Assembly (NCBI RefSeq): GCF_023715885.1
Contig: NZ_JAMBOY010000003.1
Location: 558,001 to 622,000, forward strand
DNA from: Microbacterium hydrocarbonoxydans
GTDB lineage: Bacteria > Actinomycetota > Actinomycetes > Actinomycetales > Microbacteriaceae
Direction: 5' to 3'
Length of the DNA stretch: 64,000 nucleotides
Shown one piece after another: positions 41,812-50,852 of the stretch. The notes beneath the pieces were generated by a model that saw only the letters and a program-made list of their open reading frames with translations, was not told the DNA's origin and made no database searches. Made by a program: the position numbers and the translations under genes. Every line of letters begins with the position of its first letter. The stretch's first letter is position 1.

Positions 41812-42449
41812 CCGGCGCACCCCGCGTCGCGGTGTTCGACTACGAGTCGGGCAACGTCCACTCGGCCGTCAAGGCGCTGGTCGCGGCGGGCGCGGACGCT
41901 GTGCTCACTCGCGACCGGAGCGAGGCTCTGGAGGCTGACGGTCTGCTCGTGCCGGGAGTCGGCGCGTTCCAGGCGGTCCGCGATGCGCTCCACGCACACG
42001 GCGGGGACGACATCATCGATCGTCGTCTCGCGGGCGGGCGCCCCGTGCTCGGCATCTGCGTCGGCATGCAGGTGCTCTTCTCCCACGGCGTCGAGCGCGG
42101 TCGCGACACCGAGGGCCTCGGCGAGTGGCCGGGAGCCGTCACCGAGCTCAACGCCCCGGTGTTGCCCCACATGGGGTGGAACACGGTGGAGCCGGGTAGC
42201 GACAGCATCCTGTTCCGTGGCATCGAAGACGAGCGGTTCTACTTCGTGCACTCCTACGCGGCGCAGTCGTGGGAGCTCGACGTGATCCCGCCGTTCCCGC
42301 AGCCCGTGCTCACCTGGTCGACGTACGGCGAGCCGTTCCTCGCGGCCGTCGAGAACGGTCCGCTGTCTGCGACGCAATTCCACCCCGAGAAGTCGGGGGA
42401 GGCGGGCATCCAGCTGCTGCGCAACTGGGTGAAGAGCCTGCGCGACTGA
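41808..42449 (+). CDS. hisH: Imidazole glycerol phosphate synthase, glutaminase subunit
   Basis: Class I glutaminase that supplies ammonia to HisF, 213 residues. Catalytic Cys84 in [10 protein letters not shown], His192 and Glu194 in [10 protein letters not shown], oxyanion loop VPGVGAFQ. hisF is not in the window. The stop codon is directly followed by the stop of the opposite-strand ParA-like gene (TGATCA). Confidence 0.96.
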   Translation: MTGAPRVAVFDYESGNVHSAVKALVAAGADAVLTRDRSEALEADGLLVPGVGAFQAVRDALHAHGGDDIIDRRLAGGRPVLGICVGMQVLFSHGVERGRDTEGLGEWPGAVTELNAPVLPHMGWNTVEPGSDSILFRGIEDERFYFVHSYAAQSWELDVIPPFPQPVLTWSTYGEPFLAAVENGPLSATQFHPEKSGEAGIQLLRNWVKSLRD

Positions 42450-44087
42450 TCAGAAACCGCGTGCCACCGCTGCGGCGGCCGACAGCCACGCCCGTTGCGT
42501 CGGCGCGGCCAGAGCCCGCAGACGCAGGTGGCCGTCTACCATCTCGCGGTCGAACGGGATCTGCACGACGTCGCGCGCCAGCGGCTGGTACCCGGCGACG
42601 ACCTCGGCGACATCGGCCGACGAGGCCTTCGGGTCGGCCTGACTGACGACGACCACGGACTCGCGCGCCAGACGCGCCGACCGCTCGTCGCGGTCCTCGA
42701 GGGCCTCGAGCAGGAGCGCACCGGCCTCCGCGTGGTCGTCACGGGTGGTGGTCGCGACGACGATCTGGTCGGCGAGCTCGATCATCCGCAACCACATCGG
42801 GTCGGACTCGTCGTTGCCGGAGTCGATGATGATGAGGCGGTAGAACTTCGCAGCCACCGCGTGGATCGCATCGACGTCGTCGGGGCTCAGTCGGTTCTCG
42901 TGCGCGAGGCGGATCGGCTTCGAGCGGAGCACGTCGTACTTCTCCTGCGGCTGGTGATGCACGAAGTGCGCGAGATCCGCCGACTGACCCTGGGCGCCGA
43001 GGAGACGCTGCGTCTGCGGAAGCAGTTCGAGCAGAGTCCTGTCGTGGGCGCCGGTTTCGGTGCGCCAGCCGAGCGTGCCGCGCGTCTGGTTGTTGTCCCA
43101 GGCCAGCACACCCGCGCCGCCGTACTGCGCGAACACCGCGGAGAGGAGGACCGTGGCCGGGGTCTTGCCCGCCCCGCCCTTGCCGTTCACGACCGCGACC
43201 GTGCGAGGGCCGGGCCAGTGTCGGCTCACGGCGTGCTCATCCTCGCGGACCGCGCGCTCCTGCGCGTTCGGGGCGAGCGAGAAGCCGAGGCGGTTGAGCA
43301 CGCCGCGGCCTCCATGACGCGCAGGTTCCTCGCGCGGATCCTGCTGCAGGAAGGAACGACGCTCGATGCCCTGCTCGCGCTGAAGGCGGCGGGACGACGC
43401 GAGGGGGCCGGTGGCCGGGGTGGGACCAGCAGGTCCCGGCGCACCCTGGAGAGCAGGCGGGGGCGATGGGGGCGAGGCGGGCGCCGACGCCGCGGAGGCG
43501 ATCGGCTGCACGGGCTGCGCGCCGGGTGCGGCCGGAGCAGGTCGCGTCGGAACCGGGGCCGTCGCGGGCGCGGACGTCGGGGCAGACGGCGCGGCCGGAG
43601 CGGGAAGCGGCGTCGGGACGGAGGAGACCATGGGCGGACCCGCGGGGGCGGCCGGCTGGGCAGGCCCGGGATGCCGGGCGGGAGCGGTCGGCTGAGCGAG
43701 AGGGGCCGGCCGAGCAGGCGCGGGATGCTGGGCCGGTGCAGTCGGCTGAGTGGGTGGGGCCATGGACGCTCCAGGCATGGGGGGCGTGGCGGCAGAAGCG
43801 CCGGGCGCCGGCGACGCGGGCGCCTCGGGGCGCGCGGGGGTGGCGGGCGCTCCTCCGGATGCGGCGGCCGCGGCCTCGGCGCGCGTCGACGGCGCCGTTC
43901 GTGCGTCGCCATGGGGTTGGTCCCCGGCCTCAGGCCGCGGGCGGAGGGCGCTGGCCGGAACGGTGGGCCAGTCGTCGTCATCCTGCGGCGAGAGGGGCAC
44001 GTGCTCGACGATCTCGGGTGCCGGCGGCGGGGGAGTGTTGCCCCGCCGCAGGGGACCTCCGCCGTATGCTTCCCCGTCGCGCGCCAT
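42450..44087 (-). CDS. ParA/MinD-like ATPase with Pro/Ala-rich N-terminal half
   Basis: 545 residues. Residues ~20-270 are a disordered Pro/Ala/Gly stretch (many PTAPAxHPxPAxP units). The C-terminal half is a SIMIBI ATPase: deviant Walker [11 protein letters not shown] with the signature Lys, switch-like [14 protein letters not shown] and Walker [12 protein letters not shown]. Architecture recalls the mycobacterial EspI (Pro/Ala-rich MinD-like) family. Role (positioning, secretion or division) is unknown. It is inserted head-on between hisH and hisA. SD GAGGAG lies 7 nt before the ATG. Confidence 0.8.
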   Translation of the reverse strand: MARDGEAYGGGPLRRGNTPPPPAPEIVEHVPLSPQDDDDWPTVPASALRPRPEAGDQPHGDARTAPSTRAEAAAAASGGAPATPARPEAPASPAPGASAATPPMPGASMAPPTQPTAPAQHPAPARPAPLAQPTAPARHPGPAQPAAPAGPPMVSSVPTPLPAPAAPSAPTSAPATAPVPTRPAPAAPGAQPVQPIASAASAPASPPSPPPALQGAPGPAGPTPATGPLASSRRLQREQGIERRSFLQQDPREEPARHGGRGVLNRLGFSLAPNAQERAVREDEHAVSRHWPGPRTVAVVNGKGGAGKTPATVLLSAVFAQYGGAGVLAWDNNQTRGTLGWRTETGAHDRTLLELLPQTQRLLGAQGQSADLAHFVHHQPQEKYDVLRSKPIRLAHENRLSPDDVDAIHAVAAKFYRLIIIDSGNDESDPMWLRMIELADQIVVATTTRDDHAEAGALLLEALEDRDERSARLARESVVVVSQADPKASSADVAEVVAGYQPLARDVVQIPFDREMVDGHLRLRALAAPTQRAWLSAAAAVARGF

Positions 44088-44163
44088 GAACCAACTCCTC
44101 ATCGACCGAATAGACGTGGTATCGAGGCTACCGCGTGCAGCGCTTCCCTCACCGTCATGTCAT

Positions 44164-44192
44164 TTGGAGCGGACTCCCGCGAAGGCTAGTGT
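44164..44192 (+). promoter_or_regulatory. Promoter of hisA-sseB
   Basis: TTGGAG (44164-44169), 17-nt spacer, TAGTGT (44187-44192). The leader is about 45 nt with GAGGA before the ATG at 44242. hisA therefore seems to have its own promoter, separate from hisCBH. Confidence 0.5.
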
Positions 44193-44241
44193 CGTTTCTC
44201 GTGCCGGTGATCAGGCGCATCCCATCTCACCTGAGGACGTC

Positions 44242-44988
44242 ATGAACGACTTCGCGCAGTCCCCCTCTCTCACTCTGCTTCCCGCGGTCGATGTGGCCGG
44301 TGGCAAGGCCGTGCGGCTGACGCAGGGCGAGGCCGGCACCGAGACCAGCTACGGCGACCCGCTCGACGCCGCCGGGGAATGGGTGTCGCAGGGCGCGAAG
44401 TGGATCCACCTCGTCGACCTCGACGCGGCGTTCGGACGCGGCAGCAACGCCCCGATCCTGCGCAAGGTCATCAAGCAGTATCGCAACGTGAACGTGGAGC
44501 TGTCCGGCGGCATCCGCGACGACGCGACGCTGGAAGCCGCCCTCGAGAGCGGTGCAACGCGCATCAACCTCGGAACCGCGGCACTGGAGAACCCCGAGTG
44601 GGCCGCCGACGTCATCGGTCGCTACGGCGAGGCGATCGCCGTGGGGCTCGACGTGCGCGGCACGACGCTCGCCGCGCGCGGGTGGACGAAGGAGGGCGGC
44701 GATCTCTGGGAGGTGCTGGAGCGCCTCGAGGATGCCGGGTGCAGCCGCTACGTCGTCACCGACGTCACCAAGGACGGGACGCTCAAGGGCCCGAACCTCG
44801 AACTGCTCCGTGAGGTGACCTCGCGCACCCCGAAGCCCGTCGTGGCATCGGGCGGCATCTCGAACCTCGACGACATCATCGCCCTGCGGGAACTCGTGCC
44901 GCTCGGCGTCGAGGGTGCGATCGTCGGAAAGGCCCTCTACGCCGGCGCGTTCACGCTGGCCGAGGCTCTGGATGTCGCGGGGGACTGA
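44242..44988 (+). CDS. hisA: Phosphoribosyl isomerase A (HisA/PriA)
   Basis: (beta/alpha)8 isomerase, 248 residues. The opening [18 protein letters not shown] and the second-half [15 protein letters not shown] carry the two catalytic Asp residues; [10 protein letters not shown] and [12 protein letters not shown] bind phosphates. In Actinobacteria this enzyme is often the bifunctional PriA acting in both His and Trp synthesis; whether that holds here depends on a trpF gene elsewhere. The 3' end overlaps the sseB-like gene by 17 nt. Confidence 0.94.
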   Translation: MNDFAQSPSLTLLPAVDVAGGKAVRLTQGEAGTETSYGDPLDAAGEWVSQGAKWIHLVDLDAAFGRGSNAPILRKVIKQYRNVNVELSGGIRDDATLEAALESGATRINLGTAALENPEWAADVIGRYGEAIAVGLDVRGTTLAARGWTKEGGDLWEVLERLEDAGCSRYVVTDVTKDGTLKGPNLELLREVTSRTPKPVVASGGISNLDDIIALRELVPLGVEGAIVGKALYAGAFTLAEALDVAGD

Positions 44989-45754
44989 CGACCACGGCCA
45001 CCACCACGGCGACTCGGCCGGGGTGCCGTGGGAAGGACGCAGCTTCGAGTCGAATCCGCACGCCGGCGACGACGGATCCGCTGACCCCGCGCTGCTCGCG
45101 GCCTTGACGCGCTTCCGGGCGGGAGAGGGGTCGCAGGTCGAGGTCGTCGACGCGTTCCGCGGCGCGCGGGTGCTGATACCCCTGATCGCCGAGAAGGGCG
45201 AGGAGGGCGTGGCGCCCAGCGGTCTCGCCGTCGACAAGACGCAGGAGCTGTCGATCGTGACGGTCGCGGCGCCCGACGGACGTCGAGTGCAGCCCGTGTT
45301 CTCCTCGGTCCAGACGATGCAGCAGTGGGATGCCACGGCGCGGCCGATCCCGGTCGAGGCCGTGCGCGTGGCTCTGTCGGCATCGGCCGAGGACACGGAT
45401 CTGATCGTGCTCGACCCGACCGCCGAGACCGAGTTCGTCATCCGGCGCCCTGCCGTCTGGTCGATCGCGCAGGGGCACGCGTGGGAGCCCAGCTTCCTGT
45501 CGCCCGAGGTCTTCCGCGCGCTCCAGGAGAGCGTCGCGCACGAGCTCGCCGTGATCGACGTGTCGGTGGCGGCCGGCGATCCGGACGCGCGGCTCCGCGG
45601 TCCCGAGCTCATCGTCGTGCTCGAGCTCGTCGACGGGCTCGAACGCGAGGTGCTGGATGCCGTGCTCGCCCGTCTCGCGCAGCGGTGGGCGGCCGACGAC
45701 CGCATCGCCGTGCTCGCCGACTCGCTCACCGTCAAGCTCCGTCGCTCCGCCTGA
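44972..45754 (+). CDS. SseB-family protein
   Basis: 260 residues; ATG 44972 is inside hisA with GAGG 6-7 nt upstream, so coupled to it. A His-rich N-terminus (DHGHHHG) precedes an SseB N-terminal-like domain: [28 protein letters not shown] and [20 protein letters not shown]. The C-terminal region ([21 protein letters not shown]) matches the SseB C-terminal domain. Function unknown in Actinobacteria, where it commonly follows hisA. Confidence 0.85.
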   Translation: MSRGTDDHGHHHGDSAGVPWEGRSFESNPHAGDDGSADPALLAALTRFRAGEGSQVEVVDAFRGARVLIPLIAEKGEEGVAPSGLAVDKTQELSIVTVAAPDGRRVQPVFSSVQTMQQWDATARPIPVEAVRVALSASAEDTDLIVLDPTAETEFVIRRPAVWSIAQGHAWEPSFLSPEVFRALQESVAHELAVIDVSVAAGDPDARLRGPELIVVLELVDGLEREVLDAVLARLAQRWAADDRIAVLADSLTVKLRRSA

Positions 45755-45838
45755 CGACGGGGACGCCGTCCGGCGCGAGGCGTTTCGTCTCGCGTCGCTC
45801 GCCCGACGACCCGGACGGCTCCCTGGCGAACGACAGGG

Positions 45839-46237
45839 TCAGTTGACCGGGCCGGTCCACTTCTCGCCAGGGCCCTTGCCGATCGGGTCGGGGATGGTCG
45901 AGGCCTCGCGGAACGCGAGCTGGAGGGAGCGCAGTCCGTCGCGCAGGGAGCGGGCGTGCATGTCGCTGATCTCCGGTGCGCCGGCGGTGATGAGCCCGGC
46001 GAGGGCGTTGATGAGCTTGCGGGCCTCGTCGAGGTCGAGCTGCTCGGCCGCATTCGGGTCGTCGGCGAGGCCGAGCTTGACGGCGGCGGCGCTCATGAGG
46101 TGCACGGCGGCGGTGGTGATGACCTCCACGGCGGGCACGTCGGCGATGTCGCGAGTGGCTGACGATGCGGCCTCCTCCTGCCGTGCCCAGCGCTCCTCGC
46201 GCTCGCGTGCGGAATCGTCCGATACCTGGTTCGTCAC
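45839..46237 (-). CDS. DUF1844 domain protein
   Basis: 132 residues, mostly helical: DVPAVEVITTAAVHLMSAAAVKLGL then LDLDEARKLINALAGLI, the DUF1844 core. No known activity. GTG start with AAGG 5-6 nt upstream. Divergent from infC, a conserved actinobacterial neighbour arrangement. Confidence 0.85.
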   Translation of the reverse strand: MTNQVSDDSAREREERWARQEEAASSATRDIADVPAVEVITTAAVHLMSAAAVKLGLADDPNAAEQLDLDEARKLINALAGLITAGAPEISDMHARSLRDGLRSLQLAFREASTIPDPIGKGPGEKWTGPVN

Positions 46238-46254
46238 TTCGCCTTGCTCTCTGT

Positions 46255-46262
46255 TAGACTAT
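46255..46262. promoter_or_regulatory. Overlapping divergent -10 hexamers (DUF1844 / infC)
   Basis: Plus strand TAGACT (46255-46260) for infC; minus strand TAGTCT (complement of 46257-46262) for the DUF1844 gene, about 19 nt before its GTG. The two boxes share four base pairs. Confidence 0.5.
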
Positions 46263-46265
46263 GTC

Positions 46266-46493
46266 GGGCTCCGGAGCGTCATGCTCCGGCACGAAAGAGG
46301 ATTCACTTCCCACCCGCGCTTGCCGTTCCAGGCTACCGGGTCTTGCACTCCGCCGGATCGCGTCGTCAGATGCGTCCGGTAGACAGGGTGCGAAGCCGGC
46401 GTCTGACTGCCGGCGGGTGGGGGACGATTCCGATTTCGCTCGGGATGCAGACAGCATCCCGATGGCCGAATCCCATCGTCTAAGGAGTTCCGC
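46266..46493 (+). promoter_or_regulatory. Long structured leader of infC-rpmI-rplT
   Basis: About 230 nt between the -10 and the infC start, with three perfect hairpins: CCGGAGC/GCTCCGG (46271-46277/46283-46289), GCCGGC/GCCGGC (46395-46400/46409-46414) and CGGGATGC/GCATCCCG (46441-46448/46454-46461). The last ends 20 nt before AAGGAG (46482-46487). In other bacteria infC or rplT leaders mediate feedback by IF3 or L20; here that is inference. Confidence 0.55.
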
Positions 46494-47108
<615 letters not shown>

Positions 47109-47182
47109 CGACCGCCCCCACCGACTCCCGCACCGCGGGTTGACCCCGTCGCCTGAGAAGGCGCCATACGAAGGAAGAGAAG

Positions 47183-47377
47183 ATGCCGAAGCAGAAGACC
47201 CACTCGGGTGCTAAGAAGCGCTTCAAGATCACCGGCAGCGGCAAGCTGAAGAAGCAGCAGGCGAACATGCGCCACAACCTCGAGCACAAGTCGAGCCGTC
47301 GCACCCGTCGCCTGAACCAGGACCAGGTGCTCGCGAAGGCCGACTTCAAGGTCGCCAAGAAGCTCCTCGGCCGCTGA
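47183..47377 (+). CDS. rpmI: 50S ribosomal protein L35
   Basis: 64-residue basic ribosomal protein with the full family sequence pattern ([19 protein letters not shown], then [19 protein letters not shown]). Preceded by GGAAGAGAAG. 74 nt after infC and 32 nt before rplT, in the conserved operon. Confidence 0.97.
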   Translation: MPKQKTHSGAKKRFKITGSGKLKKQQANMRHNLEHKSSRRTRRLNQDQVLAKADFKVAKKLLGR

Positions 47378-47409
47378 CGCGCCGAACGCACGAATAGGAA
47401 CACACGAAA

Positions 47410-47796
47410 ATGGCAAGAGTCAAGCGGGCAGTAAACGCCCACAAGAAGCGCCGCGTCATCCTCGAGCGCGCGTCCGGCTACCGCGGTCAGCGTTCGCGCC
47501 TGTACCGGAAGGCCAAGGAGCAGGTCATCCACTCCCTGGTCTACTCGTACCGGGACCGTCGCAAGCGCAAGGGCGACTTCCGTCGCCTCTGGATCCAGCG
47601 CATCAACGCCGCTGCACGCCAGAACGGCATCACGTACAACCGCTTCATCCAGGGCCTCGGCCTCGCGGGCGTGACGGTCGACCGTCGCATGCTCGCCGAC
47701 CTCGCGGTCAACGACGCGGCCACGTTCGCGACGCTCGTCGAGACGGCCAAGAAGGCTCTGCCTTCCGACGTCAACGCGCCGAAGTCGGCCGCGTAA
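47410..47796 (+). CDS. rplT: 50S ribosomal protein L20
   Basis: 128 residues, with [33 protein letters not shown] and [20 protein letters not shown], all canonical L20. Early 23S rRNA assembly protein and, in other bacteria, repressor of this operon. Followed by a strong terminator. Confidence 0.97.
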   Translation: MARVKRAVNAHKKRRVILERASGYRGQRSRLYRKAKEQVIHSLVYSYRDRRKRKGDFRRLWIQRINAAARQNGITYNRFIQGLGLAGVTVDRRMLADLAVNDAATFATLVETAKKALPSDVNAPKSAA

Positions 47797-47810
47797 GCAG
47801 CTCGTCAGTA

Positions 47811-47844
47811 CAGAGGGCGCCTTCCTCCGGGAAGGCGCCCTCTG
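47811..47844 (+). terminator. Terminator of infC-rpmI-rplT
   Basis: Perfect 15-bp stem CAGAGGGCGCCTTCC (47811-47825) with 47830-47844, tetraloop TCCG, followed by TCGTTCC. It lies 14 nt after the rplT stop. Confidence 0.85.
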
Positions 47845-47887
47845 TCGTTCCCCCGCTGTTCTCCGCGGATCCGCGTCCGTCGTTCCC

Positions 47888-47893
47888 TAGACT
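47888..47893 (+). promoter_or_regulatory. -10 hexamer for the rRNA methyltransferase gene
   Basis: TAGACT followed by exactly 6 nt and the GTG at 47900. Leaderless arrangement. Confidence 0.5.
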
Positions 47894-47899
47894 GAGATC

Positions 47900-48712
47900 G
47901 TGCTGGAGAACCCCCGGTCCCCCCGAGTCCGTGCCGTCGCGAAGCTGACCAAGCGCAGTGCGCGCGCAGAGACGGGTCTGTTCCTGTCGGAGGGACCGCA
48001 GGCGGTCCGCGAGGCGCTCACGTACAGTCCCGAGGCGATCGTCGAGCTCTTCGCGACTCCGACGGGCTGGGACAAGCACCCCGACATCCGGGCGAAGGCG
48101 TCGGATGCCGACGTCAGAGTCGAGCTCGTCACCGAGTACGTGCTCAACGCGATGGCCGACACGGTCACGCCGCAGGGGCTCGTCGCCGTCGTCCGGCAGA
48201 CGCCGACCTCGGTGCGCGCGATCTTCGACGCGTCTCCGCGCCTCGTCGCGATCTGCGAGGAGATCCGCGACCCTGGCAACCTGGGAACCATCATCCGGGC
48301 GGCGGACGCGGCCGGCGCGGATGCGGTGGTGCTCACCGGCCGCACGGTCGACCCGTACAACCCGAAGGTCGTGCGCGCGACGACGGGATCGCTCTTCCAT
48401 CTCCCGGTGTCCGTGGGCGCCGAACTCGACGACGTCGTCACGCGCGCGCACGACGCCGGACTCACGATCCTCGCCGCCGACGTCAAGGGCGACGATCTGC
48501 TGCAGGCACGCGCTGAGGGGGTGCTCGCTCAACCGACGGGGTGGCTGTTCGGAAACGAGGCTCGTGGACTCGACGACGACGCCCTCGACAGGGCTGACCG
48601 GGTTCTCAAGCTGCCGATCTTCGGTCGAGCGGAGTCGTTGAACCTCGCCACCGCGGCGAGCGTGTGCCTGTACGAGAGCGCCTTCGCGCAGCGCGCCGGC
48701 ACCGCTGGCTGA
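47900..48712 (+). CDS. TrmH/SpoU-family RNA 2'-O-methyltransferase
   Basis: 270 residues. N-terminal substrate-binding domain (TKRSARAETGLFLSEGPQAVREAL) and C-terminal SPOUT fold with motif 1 ICEEIRDPGNLGTIIRAADAAGAD, motif 2 WLFGNEARGLDDDAL and motif 3 LPIFGRAESLNLATAASVCLYE. Probable 23S rRNA or tRNA ribose methylase; in this position in Actinobacteria it commonly follows rplT and precedes pheS. Here a two-component operon and a transporter intervene before pheS. Confidence 0.93.
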   Translation: MLENPRSPRVRAVAKLTKRSARAETGLFLSEGPQAVREALTYSPEAIVELFATPTGWDKHPDIRAKASDADVRVELVTEYVLNAMADTVTPQGLVAVVRQTPTSVRAIFDASPRLVAICEEIRDPGNLGTIIRAADAAGADAVVLTGRTVDPYNPKVVRATTGSLFHLPVSVGAELDDVVTRAHDAGLTILAADVKGDDLLQARAEGVLAQPTGWLFGNEARGLDDDALDRADRVLKLPIFGRAESLNLATAASVCLYESAFAQRAGTAG

Positions 48713-48760
48713 CCTTCTTCCTGAGACCGCCCTCGAATCTTCGACGGACACCCTGACTGG

Positions 48761-48766
48761 TAGGGT
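48761..48766 (+). promoter_or_regulatory. -10 hexamer for the regulator-kinase-TAXI operon
   Basis: TAGGGT 38 nt before the ATG at 48805, with GGAGAAGGGGA in the leader as ribosome-binding site. No good -35; a weak TTCGAC sits 15 nt upstream. Confidence 0.35.
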
Positions 48767-48804
48767 TTGTCCCTGCGCGTGGGCGGAGAAGGGGACCGGG
48801 GTCG

Positions 48805-49473
48805 ATGCGGATTCTGATCGTGGAGGACGACGAGCGCGTCGCCGCCGCCCTCGACGCATTCCTCGCGCGATCCGGCTACGCGACGGTCCGCGCGGCTGAC
48901 GGAGCCGCGGCGCTCGACCTCCTCGGCGCCGACACAGAGGTCGTCCTTCTGGATCTCGGCCTTCCCGACGTCGATGGCATCGATCTGTGCCGCCGCATCC
49001 GCGGCCGCTCCGACGTCCCCATCGTGATCGTGACGGCGCGCAACCAGGTCACTGAGCGTATCAAGGGGCTGCGCGCCGGTGCCGACGACTTCGTGGTCAA
49101 GCCGTACGACGTGCACGAGCTGCTCGCCCGCATCGAGGCGGTCACGAGACGGTCTCGCCCCGTGCGCCCGGAGTCGGAGGGCCTCGTCGATCTCGAGGGC
49201 GGCGCGGTGCGCATCGACCTCGTAGCCCGTCAGGTGGTTGTCGACCGAGAGCCCATCGAGTTGACGCGCAAGGAGTTCGACATCGTCGCAGTGCTCGCGC
49301 GGTACCCCGGCGTCGCCGTGCCGAAGGAGCGGTTGATCCGAGAGGTGTGGAACACCGATTGGCGGGGCTTCGGCCACTCGCTGGAGGTCCACGTCGGGGC
49401 GATCCGTCGCAAAGCGGGGCAGCGTCGGCTGATCGAGACCGTGCGCGGCGTCGGCTATCGGCTGGCGGGCTGA
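48805..49473 (+). CDS. OmpR-family response regulator
   Basis: 222 residues. Receiver domain with acidic pair in IVEDDERV, phospho-acceptor Asp50 in VVLLDLGLP, Lys99 in VVKPYD; C-terminal winged helix (LTRKEFDIVAVLARYPGVAV and WGGF-like RGFGHSLEVHVGAIRRK). Just ahead of its kinase gene (2-nt gap). Tandem 11-bp repeats downstream of the operon may be its binding site. Confidence 0.93.
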   Translation: MRILIVEDDERVAAALDAFLARSGYATVRAADGAAALDLLGADTEVVLLDLGLPDVDGIDLCRRIRGRSDVPIVIVTARNQVTERIKGLRAGADDFVVKPYDVHELLARIEAVTRRSRPVRPESEGLVDLEGGAVRIDLVARQVVVDREPIELTRKEFDIVAVLARYPGVAVPKERLIREVWNTDWRGFGHSLEVHVGAIRRKAGQRRLIETVRGVGYRLAG

Positions 49474-49475
49474 CG

Positions 49476-50852
49476 GTGCGCAGGCGCCTCGTCGTCGTGT
49501 TCCTCGTCCCGCTGGTCGCGATCCTCGTGTCGCTCGGCGGCGTCACGGCGTGGAGCGCGACACGCAGCATCCAGCAGACCTTCTACACCGAGCAGCTGGG
49601 CGACCTCGCGTACTTCGTGACCAGTGCGAGGCAGGCCCTTCGCTCGGGCAGCGCCACCGTGATCGATGCGGAGGTGCGCCGGTTCCACGAGGTGTACGAC
49701 ATCGATGTGCGGGTCTTCGATCTGACGGGCACGGCGTGGGCGAAGGGCGACCGTGAGGGCGATGTGCTCTCCGACGAGGAGACGGCGCGCGTGGGCCTCG
49801 CATTGTCCGGCCGGCGGGCGGAGGCTCCGGCGCCGGTTTTCCCATGGAGCATCGCCGAGTCTTCGCTGGTCGAACCGGTCTTCGACGATGGAGACGTCAT
49901 CGGCGCGGTCATGGTGTCGGCCGACACCGCCGCGCCGCGGGCGGAGATCGTGCAGCAGGTCATCGTGCTCTCGCTCGTGTCCGTCGTCACGGTGGGCCTC
50001 GGCATCCTGCTCGTGATGCAGCTCGCGCGGTGGGTGCTCTCGCCCGTGCGGCGACTCGACGAGGCGATGATCGCCATAGAGCGCGGCGAGATGGACGCGC
50101 GCGTCGCGGAGGACACGGGGCCGCCGGAGTTGCGTCGGATGACGCGGGTGTTCAACGGCATGGCCGACGAGATCGAGCGGGTGATGACGAGGCAGCAGGA
50201 GTTCGCGCTCAACGCGTCGCACGAGCTGCGCAATCCTCTCAACGCGCTGCTTCTCCGCGTCGAGCACCTGTCGACGGGACTCGGCGACGACTGGCGCGAC
50301 GATGTCGAGGAGACACGGGAGGAGGGTCGGCGCCTGGTGCGCATCCTCGAGACGCTGCTGAGTCTCGCCAGGGGCGGCCGCGGCGACACCGCGATCTCGG
50401 CGGTGGACCTGACCGCACTCGCCGGGCGACGCGCGGAGGCGTGGCGCGACGTGGCCGGTCAGCGGGGGATCTCCGTCGTGGCACCGAGGGGCGAGCCGGT
50501 GATGAGCGCGACCGACCGCACGATCGTCGAGAGCGCTCTGGATGCCGTGATCGACAACGCCGTGAAGTACTCGACGCCCGATTCGGTCGTGGTGGTCGCG
50601 GCGCAGCGAGACGAGAGCGTGTGCCGGCTGACCGTGCGGGACCAGGGGCCGGGTCTCACCGAGGCGCAGGCTGCTGCGGCGACCGATCGGTTCTGGCGCA
50701 GCGACGACAGGGGAGACACCCCGGGGTCAGGGCTGGGGCTCGCGATCGCGAGCGATCTGCTCGATTCCCTGGGGGCCGAGCTGCTCGTCGAATCCCCCGA
50801 GAGCGGCGGACTTCTCGTCACCCTCCTCCTGCCGGACGGAGTGCACTCATGA
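49476..50852 (+). CDS. Sensor histidine kinase with periplasmic sensor domain
   Basis: 458 residues from GTG 49476. Two transmembrane helices (~5-27 and ~160-185) flank an extracytoplasmic domain of ~130 residues, followed by HAMP (~186-238), HisKA with His249 in NASHELRNPLNALL, N box ALDAVIDNAVKYS and G boxes DQGPGLT and GSGLGLAIA. A complete kinase. Its stop overlaps the TAXI gene start (ATGA), so binding protein and sensor are made together. Confidence 0.92.
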   Translation: MRRRLVVVFLVPLVAILVSLGGVTAWSATRSIQQTFYTEQLGDLAYFVTSARQALRSGSATVIDAEVRRFHEVYDIDVRVFDLTGTAWAKGDREGDVLSDEETARVGLALSGRRAEAPAPVFPWSIAESSLVEPVFDDGDVIGAVMVSADTAAPRAEIVQQVIVLSLVSVVTVGLGILLVMQLARWVLSPVRRLDEAMIAIERGEMDARVAEDTGPPELRRMTRVFNGMADEIERVMTRQQEFALNASHELRNPLNALLLRVEHLSTGLGDDWRDDVEETREEGRRLVRILETLLSLARGGRGDTAISAVDLTALAGRRAEAWRDVAGQRGISVVAPRGEPVMSATDRTIVESALDAVIDNAVKYSTPDSVVVVAAQRDESVCRLTVRDQGPGLTEAQAAAATDRFWRSDDRGDTPGSGLGLAIASDLLDSLGAELLVESPESGGLLVTLLLPDGVHS

